From positions 1 through 10,032 of the forward strand of contig DMZT01000440.1 in the NCBI GenBank assembly GCA_003484865.1: 10,032 bases of DNA, read 5' to 3'. Shown here one piece after another: positions 1 through 5,571 of the stretch. Made by a program: the position numbers and the translations under genes. The notes below the pieces were generated by a model. That model was given only the letters and a program-made list of their open reading frames with translations, did not search any database and had not been told where the DNA came from. Position 1 is the first letter of the stretch; each line of letters opens with the position of its first letter. The stretch is from Stenotrophomonas sp. (lineage in GTDB: Bacteria; Pseudomonadota; Gammaproteobacteria; Xanthomonadales; Xanthomonadaceae).

Positions 1-1
1 C

Positions 2-649
2 GCGTCCGCCCCGCCCGCCGCCGAGCCGGCCCACCCGACGATCCGCCACATGGCGGGCGCGCAGGACGCGAGGGCATTGCCGGCCGGCAAGACCGCGTTG
101 CTGGTGATCGACGTCCAGAATGAGTACTTCGCCGGCGGCCGCATGCCCATCCCTGATGGCGATGCCGCCCTGGCCCAGACCCGCCGTCTGGTGGACTTCG
201 CCGATGCCCACGAGATCCCGGTCATTCACGTCCAGCACGTTCTGCCGGCCGGGGCGCCGCTGTTCGCCGAGGGCGGCCGCACGGTCCAGTTCCACCCGCA
301 GATGCAGCCGCGCAAGGGCGAGCGGGTGATCGCCAAAGACAACGTCAGCGTGTTCGCCGGTGCCTCCGGCCCGGTGCTGGAGCAGGCACTCAAGGAGGCT
401 GGAATCGACACGCTGATCCTCGCCGGGCTGCAGACCCACGCCTGCGTCGCCGGTGCTGCACGCGATGCCGCGCCGAAGGGCCTGAACGTGATCGTGTCCT
501 CCGATGCCACCGCCAGCCGTGACCTGGACCTGCGTGACGGCGGCCGGGTCGGGCATGCCAGCCTGCACGCCGCCGCGCTGGCCAGCATCGAAGACACTTA
601 CGGCACCGTGCTGGGGACCGATCAGATCCTGGCGCTGCCGGTCCGGTGA
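2..649 (+). CDS. Isochorismatase-family cysteine hydrolase (5' end probably outside window)
   Basis: Cysteine hydrolase of the isochorismatase-like fold, which includes isochorismatases, nicotinamidases and related amidases; the substrate cannot be told from sequence. Numbering from the ATG at base 50, the expected catalytic triad is visible: Asp21 in VIDVQNEYF, Lys96 in VIAKDNVSVF and Cys132 in GLQTHACV. From that ATG the protein has 199 residues, close to the family's usual length. That ATG has no ribosome-binding site in front of it, however, and the frame is open to base 2, with all 16 upstream codons ending in G or C. The upstream residues include HPTIRHMAG, which resembles the short segment preceding the first strand in relatives. 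I therefore infer that translation starts further left and that this is a 5'-partial gene, possibly with an export signal or linker rich in Ala and Pro. The LysR gene follows 63 bp downstream on the same strand. The family is certain, the start is not. Confidence 0.88.
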   Translation, partial: ASAPPAAEPAHPTIRHMAGAQDARALPAGKTALLVIDVQNEYFAGGRMPIPDGDAALAQTRRLVDFADAHEIPVIHVQHVLPAGAPLFAEGGRTVQFHPQMQPRKGERVIAKDNVSVFAGASGPVLEQALKEAGIDTLILAGLQTHACVAGAARDAAPKGLNVIVSSDATASRDLDLRDGGRVGHASLHAAALASIEDTYGTVLGTDQILALPVR

Positions 650-662
650 GCCGCGCGGGCCT

Positions 663-671
663 TGTTATGCT
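663..671 (+). promoter_or_regulatory. Candidate extended -10 promoter of the LysR gene
   Basis: The motif TG-T-TATGCT (TG at 663-664, -10 hexamer at 666-671) lies 42 bp before the LysR start codon in a short, otherwise GC-rich gap. The extended -10 TG could make up for the lack of a clear -35 hexamer. A palindromic GCCGGC occurs twice just downstream (672-677 and 690-695) and could form a leader hairpin. Inferred from motif match only. Confidence 0.35.
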
Positions 672-712
672 GCCGGCATCGCCACAGGTGCCGGCCGTTG
701 CACGGGAGCGTG

Positions 713-1636
713 ATGGACCAGTTTTCCGCCATGAAGGCGTTCCGCAGCATCGTCGATGCCGGCAGTTTCACCGCCGCCGCCGAGCGCATGGACACCACCC
801 ATTCGTCGATGTCGCGGCAACTGCGCCAGCTGGAAGCCCACCTGGGTTCACGCCTGCTGGATCGCAACAGCCGCCGGCTGACGCTGACCGAAGCCGGGCG
901 GGCCTATTACCAGGACTGTGTGGACATCCTGGACCGCCTGGAGGTTGCCGAGCAACGCCTGCAGGCCGATCACGATGCACCCAGTGGGCTGTTGCGGGTC
1001 AGTGCACCGCTGGTGATCGGCACCCTGGAGCTCTCGCAATGGCTGCCTGCATTCCTGGCGCAATACCCCGGCATCGCGCTGGATCTGTCCTGCGATGATC
1101 GCCTGGTGGACCTGATCGGTGGCGGTTTCGACATGGCCCTGCGCATCGCCGGGCCGCTGGCCGACAGCACCTTGGTGGCGCGCGAACTGGCCGTTACCGA
1201 CATGGTATTGGTGGCATCGCCACGCTACATCGCGCAATGGGGACTGCCACGCCATCCGTCGGATCTGGACCGGCATGCGCTGATCGGCTTCGCCGGCGCG
1301 CGCGCGCTGTCGGCATGGACGTTGACCTCCGCGCGCGGTACGCAGGTGGAGGTCATCCCGCAGGGGCGGCTGCGCGTGGATGCGATCCCCGCGCTGCATG
1401 CCGCCGTGTTGGCCGGGCAGGGCATTGCCGCGTTCACCCGCCTGACCGTTCAGGATGATCTGCTGCACGGGCGACTGGTGCGCGTGCTGCCGCAGCACCA
1501 TGCCGGCCGCCGGCACTATTACGCGGTGTATCCGCATGCCCGCCAGCTGGCCCCGAAGGTGCGCGCGCTGGCCGGATTCATGGCCCGGCACTACGCAGCC
1601 CTCCAGCAACTGCCGCCGGTGATCCCCGAGACATGA
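713..1636 (+). CDS. LysR-type transcriptional regulator (CrgA-like group)
   Basis: DNA-binding regulator of 307 residues, a normal length for the LysR family. The N-terminal winged helix-turn-helix covers about residues 3-62: GSFTAAAERM, then SSMSRQLRQLEAHLGSRLLDR, then LTLTEAGRAYY. A helical linker leads to the periplasmic-binding-protein-like effector domain (about 90-295). It opens with SGLLRVSAPLVIGTLEL and continues through DDRLVDLIGGGFDMALRIAG, the pattern of the CrgA-like effector-domain subgroup. I chose the ATG at 713 because the family's conserved N-terminus begins there and GGGAG lies at 704-708. The longer frame from 662 adds residues unlike the family, and an in-frame GTG at 710 is a possible alternative. 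It lies downstream of and parallel to the hydrolase, not divergent from a target gene, so its regulon cannot be inferred from position. The effector is unknown. Confidence 0.92.
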   Translation: MDQFSAMKAFRSIVDAGSFTAAAERMDTTHSSMSRQLRQLEAHLGSRLLDRNSRRLTLTEAGRAYYQDCVDILDRLEVAEQRLQADHDAPSGLLRVSAPLVIGTLELSQWLPAFLAQYPGIALDLSCDDRLVDLIGGGFDMALRIAGPLADSTLVARELAVTDMVLVASPRYIAQWGLPRHPSDLDRHALIGFAGARALSAWTLTSARGTQVEVIPQGRLRVDAIPALHAAVLAGQGIAAFTRLTVQDDLLHGRLVRVLPQHHAGRRHYYAVYPHARQLAPKVRALAGFMARHYAALQQLPPVIPET

Positions 1637-1639
1637 AAA

Positions 1640-1661
1640 AGGCGCCTTGCGGCGCCTCTTT
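1640..1661. terminator. Bidirectional intrinsic terminator between converging genes
   Basis: A 7-bp perfect stem (AGGCGCC 1640-1646, loop TTGC, GGCGCCT 1651-1657) is flanked by an A run on the left (1636-1640) and CTTT on the right. It sits between the LysR stop at 1636 and the stop of the opposing membrane-protein gene at 1684, so it can serve both strands. The rightward T tract is short; the leftward U tract is better. Confidence 0.8.
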
Positions 1662-1683
1662 CATCGTGCAGTGAGCGTGTGGC

Positions 1684-2442
1684 TCAGCGCTGCTGGATCT
1701 TGGACAGCAGGCGCAGGAATTCCACGTACAGCCACACCAGCGTGACCATCAGGCCGAACGCGCCGTACCACTCCATGTACTTCGGTGCGCGTGCCTCGGC
1801 GCCGGTTTCGATGAAGTCGAAATCCAGCACCAGGTTCAACGCGGCCACCACCACCACGAACAGGCTGAAGGCGATGCCCATCCAGCCGCCTTCGTGGATC
1901 ATCGGCACGTTGATGTTGAAGAAGCTGAGCACAAACGAGGCCAGGTACAGCAGCGCGATGCCGCCGGTTGCCGCCACCACGCCCAGCTTGAAGTTCTCGG
2001 TGACCTTGATCAGGCCGCTGCGGTAGACCGCCAGCATCACGAACATCGTGCCGAAGGTCAGCATCACCGCCTGCATCACGATGCCGGGGAACTTGGCATT
2101 GAACATCGCCGAGATCGCACCGAGGAACAGGCCTTCGACGAGTGCATACATCGGTGCGGTGACCGGCGACCATTCCTTCTTGAACACGGTCACCAGGGCC
2201 AGCACCAGGCCGCCGATCGCGCCAACCAGGGTGTACAGCATGGCGCTGGAGGTGGGCAGGCCATTCGCATCGACTGACTGGCTCCACGCGAAGGCGGCCG
2301 TCAGCACGGTGAGCAGCAACAGGACGCCGGTCTTGTTGACGGTGCCGTTGATGGTCATCGCCTGGTCGGGGCGGGCCACGACCGAGCCGCTGGCCAGGTC
2401 GAGGAAGGTCGACTCGGAAAGTGCGGGATTGCCGCTGCGCAT
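1684..2442 (-). CDS. Bax inhibitor-1/YccA-family membrane protein
   Basis: Integral inner-membrane protein of 252 residues with about seven hydrophobic segments, of the bacterial Bax inhibitor-1 type (BaxI_1 subgroup). Members have been linked to ion leak and to membrane-protein quality control (as YccA with FtsH in E. coli); its role here is unknown. The cytoplasmic N-terminus MRSGNPALSESTF matches the characteristic start of this subgroup. The conserved APMYALVEGLFLG segment (about 96-108) and the acidic NLVLDFDFIE motif near the sixth segment are present. The start at 2442 is supported by a strong AAGGAGA ribosome-binding site (plus-strand 2449-2455). A longer frame from 2577 would run into the tRNA promoter region and is rejected. 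It diverges from the tRNA operon and converges on the LysR gene, so it is probably monocistronic. Confidence 0.9.
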   Translation of the reverse strand: MRSGNPALSESTFLDLASGSVVARPDQAMTINGTVNKTGVLLLLTVLTAAFAWSQSVDANGLPTSSAMLYTLVGAIGGLVLALVTVFKKEWSPVTAPMYALVEGLFLGAISAMFNAKFPGIVMQAVMLTFGTMFVMLAVYRSGLIKVTENFKLGVVAATGGIALLYLASFVLSFFNINVPMIHEGGWMGIAFSLFVVVVAALNLVLDFDFIETGAEARAPKYMEWYGAFGLMVTLVWLYVEFLRLLSKIQQR

Positions 2443-2492
2443 TGCCAATCTCCTTGATGGGGTAGGGGTTCGGCCATCCGGCCGCTGACCCG

Positions 2493-2521
2493 AGCATAGC
2501 GGAAGCGGCCCTCGGTCACGA
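2493..2521 (-). promoter_or_regulatory. Candidate promoter of the Bax inhibitor-1 family gene
   Basis: On the minus strand a TATGCT hexamer (plus-strand 2493-2498) resembles the -10 consensus. Seventeen bases upstream is TCGTGA (2516-2521), a poor -35. The leader would be about 45 bases and would contain a hairpin (CGGCC 2471-2475 with GGCCG 2480-2484). Weak motif-based call. Confidence 0.3.
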
Positions 2522-2549
2522 CGACATGTGAATTGATGTGTGAAAACCG

Positions 2550-2578
2550 TTGACAGATGCCACACCGATTCCCACAAT
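2550..2578 (+). promoter_or_regulatory. Promoter of the tRNA Pro-Arg-His operon
   Basis: A perfect -35 TTGACA (2550-2555), a 17-bp spacer and a -10 CACAAT (2573-2578) precede a GC-rich discriminator (GGCGGCTC), as expected for stable-RNA promoters under stringent control. The predicted transcript start, near 2586, leaves a leader of about 35 bases before tRNA-Pro. The leader holds a 5-bp GC hairpin with a GGAA loop (2591-2604). Confidence 0.8.
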
Positions 2579-2620
2579 AGGCGGCTCTTTCGGGGGGAAC
2601 CCCGGAGGGAAACAAACCGC

Positions 2621-2697
2621 CGGGGTATAGCGCAGTCTGGTAGCGCGCCTGCTTTGGGAGCAGGATGTCGGGGGTTCGAATCCCTCTACCCCGACCA
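2621..2697 (+). tRNA. tRNA-Pro(TGG)
   Basis: A full cloverleaf of 77 bases with encoded CCA. The acceptor CGGGGTA pairs with TACCCCG, the anticodon stem CCTGC pairs with GCAGG, and the loop TTTGGGA gives anticodon TGG. The T arm has GGTTCGAATCC. It reads CCA and, by wobble, other proline codons. First gene of the cluster, directly behind a strong promoter. Confidence 0.97.
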
Positions 2698-2742
2698 AGC
2701 CCGCTGCTCAAATCGGGATTGGAATGCGACAATCCGGATCGA

Positions 2743-2819
2743 GCGCCCGTAGCTCAACTGGATAGAGCACCGGCCTTCTAAGCCGGCGGTTACAGGTTCG
2801 ATTCCTGTCGGGCGCGCCA
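2743..2819 (+). tRNA. tRNA-Arg(TCT)
   Basis: A full cloverleaf of 77 bases with encoded CCA. The acceptor GCGCCCG pairs with CGGGCGC, the anticodon stem CCGGC pairs with GCCGG, and the loop CTTCTAA gives anticodon TCT. It reads the AGA and AGG codons, which are rare in a GC-rich genome. It lies 45 bp after tRNA-Pro with no evident promoter between, so co-transcription is likely. Confidence 0.97.
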
Positions 2820-2854
2820 TTCGGTGCAAGCGGTAGGAAGCAAAGTTTTCAGTG

Positions 2855-2931
2855 GTGGCTGTAGCTCAGTTGGTTAGAGTTCCGGATTGTGATTCCGGTG
2901 GTCGGGGGTTCGAGTCCCCTCAGCCACCCCA
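2855..2931 (+). tRNA. tRNA-His(GTG)
   Basis: A full cloverleaf with encoded CCA. The acceptor GTGGCTG pairs with CAGCCAC, the anticodon stem CCGGA pairs with TCCGG, and the loop TTGTGAT gives anticodon GTG. The base before the acceptor (2854) is G and the discriminator (2928) is C. These can form the extra G-1:C73 pair that histidyl-tRNA synthetase requires, so the mature RNA probably starts at 2854. It lies 35 bp after tRNA-Arg, in the same operon. Confidence 0.97.
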
Positions 2932-2964
2932 CTGATTCAAACTGGTTCATCGAAAGTGAATCAG
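2932..2964 (+). other. Inverted repeat after tRNA-His with two alternative 5' arms
   Basis: CTGATTCA (2932-2939) is the perfect complement of TGAATCAG (2957-2964). A near copy, CTGGTTCA (2942-2949), can pair with the same 3' arm with one G-U pair and a 7-base loop. It starts right after the tRNA-His CCA. There is no T tract, so it is not a classical terminator. It may be a processing or partial-termination structure. Confidence 0.5.
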
Positions 2965-2966
2965 GG

Positions 2967-2994
2967 TTGCAAAAGGCAGCACACACGCTACAAT
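2967..2994 (+). promoter_or_regulatory. Promoter of the first tRNA-Lys
   Basis: A -35-like TTGCAA (2967-2972), a 16-bp spacer and a -10 TACAAT (2989-2994) are followed by the GC-rich discriminator GTGCGCC. It lies 19 bp before tRNA-Lys, so this gene can be transcribed apart from Pro-Arg-His as well as by read-through. The -10 and discriminator sequence recurs before tRNA-Leu. Confidence 0.7.
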
Positions 2995-3012
2995 GTGCGC
3001 CTGAGTTTTTCA

Positions 3013-3088
3013 GGGCTGTTAGCTCAGTTGGTAGAGCAGTTGACTCTTAATCAATAGGTCCAAGGTTCGAATCCTTGACAGCCCACCA
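3013..3088 (+). tRNA. tRNA-Lys(CTT), copy 1
   Basis: A cloverleaf of 76 bases with encoded CCA. The acceptor GGGCTGT pairs with ACAGCCC, the anticodon stem GTTGA pairs with TCAAT, and the loop CTCTTAA gives anticodon CTT. It reads AAG, the dominant lysine codon in the neighbouring genes. It is identical base for base to the copy at 3250-3325 and has its own promoter and terminator. Confidence 0.97.
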
Positions 3089-3094
3089 AGACAG

Positions 3095-3124
3095 AAGCCA
3101 TCGGGTCCGCCCGGTGGCTTTTTT
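3095..3124 (+). terminator. Intrinsic terminator after tRNA-Lys copy 1
   Basis: An 11-bp stem (3095-3105 with 3110-3120, one T-G pair) with a TCCG loop is followed directly by a T tract (3119-3124). It begins 6 bases after the CCA end and should end the tRNA operon transcript efficiently. Confidence 0.92.
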
Positions 3125-3203
3125 CTTGTTCGCGACATGACGTTGAACAGCTGGCGCGTTGGCGGTCTACTGCCGGCATTGGCCGTCCGTTCAAACAAAA
3201 CGC

Positions 3204-3233
3204 TTGCGTCGCGTGCAGAAAACCCTGCATAAT
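3204..3233 (+). promoter_or_regulatory. Promoter of the second tRNA-Lys
   Basis: A -35-like TTGCGT (3204-3209), an 18-bp spacer and a -10 CATAAT (3228-3233) are followed by TCGCCTCC, a GC-rich discriminator like those of the other tRNA promoters here. The strong terminator upstream makes a separate promoter necessary. Confidence 0.65.
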
Positions 3234-3249
3234 TCGCCTCCCGATTTTC

Positions 3250-3325
3250 GGGCTGTTAGCTCAGTTGGTAGAGCAGTTGACTCTTAATCAATAGGTCCAA
3301 GGTTCGAATCCTTGACAGCCCACCA
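3250..3325 (+). tRNA. tRNA-Lys(CTT), copy 2
   Basis: The same 76-base sequence as copy 1, anticodon CTT, with encoded CCA. It has its own promoter upstream and terminator downstream and so is a one-gene transcription unit. It appears to be a tandem duplication of copy 1, 237 bp away. Confidence 0.97.
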
Positions 3326-3331
3326 AGACAG

Positions 3332-3361
3332 AAGCCGCCTGGTCCGCCAGGCGGCTTTTTT
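3332..3361 (+). terminator. Intrinsic terminator after tRNA-Lys copy 2
   Basis: An 11-bp perfect stem (3332-3342 with 3347-3357) with a TCCG loop and a T tract (3356-3361). It has the same architecture and spacing from the CCA as the terminator of copy 1, with compensatory differences in the stem. Confidence 0.93.
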
Positions 3362-3471
3362 CTTTTCCGGGGTGCGTATCTGAAAGCCTCCTGAAACCGG
3401 GGTCGAACGCGACACCCTGCGTTTCCAAGCTGCGCGACAGCGCACGGATCGCAACCGGCAATCAGGTTCCA

Positions 3472-3503
3472 CTCGATGGACCGCGCCCAAGGCGCCCATC
3501 GAG
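3472..3503 (+). promoter_or_regulatory. Hairpin over the ribosome-binding site of the small ORF
   Basis: CTCGATGG (3472-3479) pairs with CCATCGAG (3496-3503), and inside it GCGCC (3483-3487) pairs with GGCGC (3491-3495) around a CAA loop. This gives 13 bp with only a 3-base bulge (ACC). The 3' arm ends in GAG of the GAGGT that would serve as ribosome-binding site for the ATG at 3515. It has no T tract, so it is not a terminator in this direction. Confidence 0.6.
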
Positions 3504-3514
3504 GTACGCACATC

Positions 3515-3787
3515 ATGACTCTCCGGATCCTTGCCGCCGTGGCGTTGACCGCCTGCGCGGCCGCAGCCACGGCCGCCACGGCGGCCGAAACGCCCGCCCA
3601 CGCATCGCTCGACCCGGTCCTGGCCGGTTATGCCACGACCGTATTCCGCAACAATCTTCCTCCCGGCGATGTCCAGCGGGCCAAGCCACTTGCGCGTGTC
3701 TCCATGCAGGGCGCTCCCCAGGGCGAAGATCGGCAAGACATGGCGGAAGCGCCATTGCGTCCCGACGTGACGCTGCCTGCGCGATAG
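3515..3787 (+). CDS. Possible small lipoprotein or exported protein, not recognised
   Basis: A frame of 90 residues that I cannot assign to a family. The N-terminus looks like an export signal: MTLR, then a hydrophobic Ala/Leu/Val run. It has either a lipobox-like LTAC (residues 11-14, with Cys14 as lipidation site) or a signal peptidase I site after the Ala/Thr-rich stretch near residues 23-24. The first 40 or so codons have the high third-position GC of real genes in this window. The second half, after about FRNNLPPG, is noticeably less biased, has no obvious domain, and could be non-coding or decayed. GAGGT at 3501-3505 is a suitable ribosome-binding site but lies in a stable hairpin. It stands alone between tRNA genes. 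The longer start at 3476 would place the hairpin inside the gene and lacks a ribosome-binding site. It may be a real small gene, a decayed one or chance. Confidence 0.4.
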   Translation: MTLRILAAVALTACAAAATAATAAETPAHASLDPVLAGYATTVFRNNLPPGDVQRAKPLARVSMQGAPQGEDRQDMAEAPLRPDVTLPAR

Positions 3788-3842
3788 CCGCTGATCGGCG
3801 GGGTGGGTCACGCGCTTCACCCCATTAAGCGACATGACGACC

Positions 3843-3871
3843 TTCCGCTTTCCGGCCCCGCCTGCAACAAT
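3843..3871 (+). promoter_or_regulatory. Promoter of tRNA-Leu with a dyad around the -10
   Basis: The -10 AACAAT (3866-3871) is followed by GTGCGCCTGAG, identical to the tRNA-Lys copy 1 promoter. TTCCGC (3843-3848), 17 bases upstream, is a poor -35. A perfect 8-bp inverted repeat (GCCTGCAA 3860-3867 and TTGCAGGC 3884-3891) encloses the -10 and the start point. The left arm lies upstream of the predicted start, so this would act as DNA rather than as an RNA hairpin. Confidence 0.5.
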
Positions 3872-3893
3872 GTGCGCCTGAGCTTGCAGGCTC

Positions 3894-3978
<85 letters not shown>

Positions 3979-4001
3979 GTGCAGGGCGTTTTCGCCGGCA
4001 C
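3979..4001 (+). other. Hairpin directly after tRNA-Leu
   Basis: GTGC (3979-3982) pairs with GCAC (3998-4001), and GGCG (3985-3988) pairs with CGCC (3993-3996) around a TTTT loop. It abuts the CCA end but has no T tract. It could be a processing structure or a weak terminator. The gap from 4002 to the tig start at 4213 shows no clear promoter and no credible coding frame of its own. Confidence 0.4.
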
Positions 4002-4212
4002 CATGACCATGGGCACGTCCCGGATCGGGGAGACGGCCACATGCTGGGCCCCTGGCGGCCCCCGGTCGTTCTCGGCCCGCGCTGGCGGCGCTGGCGTTTA
4101 TCGGCGAAACTACAGGGCTGCGGCGGGCATGCGCGTCCACGACCCCGCGTCCAAAACCCGTTTCATCCATCACATCGTGCCGGGGCCCATGCCGCCGGTG
4201 GCAGGAGTCAAC

Positions 4213-5505
4213 ATGCAAGCTTCGATCGAATCCACTGGCAATCTGGAACGCCGCCTGACCTTCTCGCTGCCGGAAGACCGTCTGCAGACGCACATCAGCG
4301 GCCGTCTGGGCGAAATCGCCCGCACCACGCGCATCAAGGGCTTCCGTCCGGGCAAGGTGCCGGCCAAGGTGATCGAGCAGCGTTTCGGCCAGCAGGTCCG
4401 CAGCGAAGCCGTCGACGGCCTGCTGCGTGAGACCTTCGATGCCGCCCTGCGCGAGCACGAGCTGCGCATCGCCGGCACCCCGCGCATCGACAAGGGCGAG
4501 GGCGAGCTGTCCTTCGTGGCCACCGTCGAGCTGGTGCCGGACTTCGGCGACGTGGACGTCAGCAAGCTGACCGTGGTCCGCCACACCGCCGAGATCAACG
4601 ACGCCGACATCGACCAGATGATCACCAACCTGCGCGAACAGCGCCGCAGCTGGAGCCCGGTCACCCGTGGCGCCCAGGACGGCGATCTGGTCGCCCTGGA
4701 AACCTGGTCGCAGGCCGGCGATGAGCGCCTGCCGGCCGAAGGCACCGAGAAGGGCAGCGTGATCGTGGGCCAGGGCATGATGTTCGAGCAGATCGAACAG
4801 GGCCTGGTCGGTCTGACCGCCGGTGAAGAAAAGACCCTGGACGTCGAGTTCCCGGCCGATTGGCGCGTGCCCGCGCTGGCTGGCAAGCAGGTCAAGGTCA
4901 CCGTCAAGGCGGTGGACGTGTCCGCGCCGGTGCTGCCGGAGGTGGATGCCGAGTTCATCAAGAGCTTCGGCGTGAAGGGTGGCGACGTGGAGCAGTTCCG
5001 CAAGGACATCCGCGCCAACCTGGAGCGTGAGCTCAAGGGTGCCCTGATGAACCGCCTGCGCCGCGAAGTCGGCGAGCAGCTGATCGCCGCCTATGCCTCG
5101 GTGGAAATGCCGCCGCGCCTGGTCGAGAACGAAGCCCGCGCCATGCTGGATCAGCAGCTCGAGCAGATCCGCCGCAGCGGCCGCAACCCGGGCGACGTCC
5201 CGGCCGATGCCCATGAAGGCTTCAAGGAAGCGGCCGCCAAGCGCGTGCTGGTCGGCCTGCTGGTCGGCGAAGTGGCCCGCAAGAACGACCTGCGCCTGGA
5301 CCCGAAGCGCCTGAATGAAACCATGCGCCTGATCGCGTCGACCTATGAAGAGCCGGAACAGGTCATTGAGATGTACCGCAACGACCCCCAGCTGATGAGT
5401 GGGCTGCAGAATCGTGTGATGGAAGAGCAGGTGATCGACTGGATCGCCGAGCGCGCCCAGCACACCGAAGAGAAGCTGTCGTTCCAGGACGCGATCCGCC
5501 AGTAA
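4213..5505 (+). CDS. tig: Trigger factor, ribosome-associated chaperone
   Basis: A chaperone that binds the ribosome at the exit tunnel and shields nascent chains, with peptidyl-prolyl isomerase activity in its middle domain. The protein has 430 residues, against 432 in E. coli. The N-terminal ribosome-binding domain carries the signature GFRPGKVP at 43-50, the loop that contacts ribosomal protein L23. The FKBP-type isomerase domain spans about 157-236, from [10 protein letters not shown] to [10 protein letters not shown]. The rest is the helical C-terminal chaperone domain. I chose the ATG at 4213 because AGGAG lies 5 bases upstream and the family N-terminus ([17 protein letters not shown]) begins there. 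The frame remains open upstream through tRNA-Leu, so longer starts are artefacts. It is followed after 66 bp by clpP, the usual order tig-clpP-clpX-lon. Confidence 0.98.
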   Translation: MQASIESTGNLERRLTFSLPEDRLQTHISGRLGEIARTTRIKGFRPGKVPAKVIEQRFGQQVRSEAVDGLLRETFDAALREHELRIAGTPRIDKGEGELSFVATVELVPDFGDVDVSKLTVVRHTAEINDADIDQMITNLREQRRSWSPVTRGAQDGDLVALETWSQAGDERLPAEGTEKGSVIVGQGMMFEQIEQGLVGLTAGEEKTLDVEFPADWRVPALAGKQVKVTVKAVDVSAPVLPEVDAEFIKSFGVKGGDVEQFRKDIRANLERELKGALMNRLRREVGEQLIAAYASVEMPPRLVENEARAMLDQQLEQIRRSGRNPGDVPADAHEGFKEAAAKRVLVGLLVGEVARKNDLRLDPKRLNETMRLIASTYEEPEQVIEMYRNDPQLMSGLQNRVMEEQVIDWIAERAQHTEEKLSFQDAIRQ

Positions 5506-5522
5506 GCGGCCCGCGTTTTACG

Positions 5523-5542
5523 CCCCGCGCCCCGGCGCGGGG
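5523..5542 (+). terminator. GC-rich hairpin between tig and clpP, weak terminator or attenuator
   Basis: CCCCGCGC (5523-5530) pairs with GCGCGGGG (5535-5542) around a CCCG loop, 8 bp of pure G-C. The following TCGTTCCCCCC is not a T tract, so termination would be partial at best. A run of C at 5548-5553 could also pair with the GGGG arm. It sits in the 66-bp gap before clpP and may adjust tig/clpP read-through. Confidence 0.5.
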
Positions 5543-5571
5543 TCGTTCCCCCCAAAATAGGTGCCTCACTA

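Larger units (their letters stand above)
3013..3336. repeat. Direct repeat pair: duplicated tRNA-Lys plus start of terminator
   Basis: Bases 3013-3099 and 3250-3336 are identical over 87 bp, covering the tRNA, six flanking bases and the first arm of the terminator stem. After that the two units diverge within the stem but keep the loop TCCG and the T tract. The upstream promoters are only loosely similar. This is a local tandem duplication with an offset of 237 bp. Confidence 0.9.

Noticed and set aside
2443..2577. N-terminal extension of the Bax inhibitor-1 family protein
   Set aside because: The extension overlaps the divergent tRNA promoter, lacks a ribosome-binding site and is unlike the family. 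The start at 2442 has a strong one.
2355..2732. Minus-strand frames running through tRNA-Pro (2355-2732 and 2516-2698)
   Set aside because: Peptides such as GIRTPD and GFEPPTSCSQ are antisense translations of a tRNA gene, a well-known annotation artefact.
3326..3893. Integrated element or attachment site next to the tRNA genes
   Set aside because: The spacer has no integrase-like frame, and the tRNA repeats are complete genes with their own terminators, so a tandem duplication explains them better than an att duplication.
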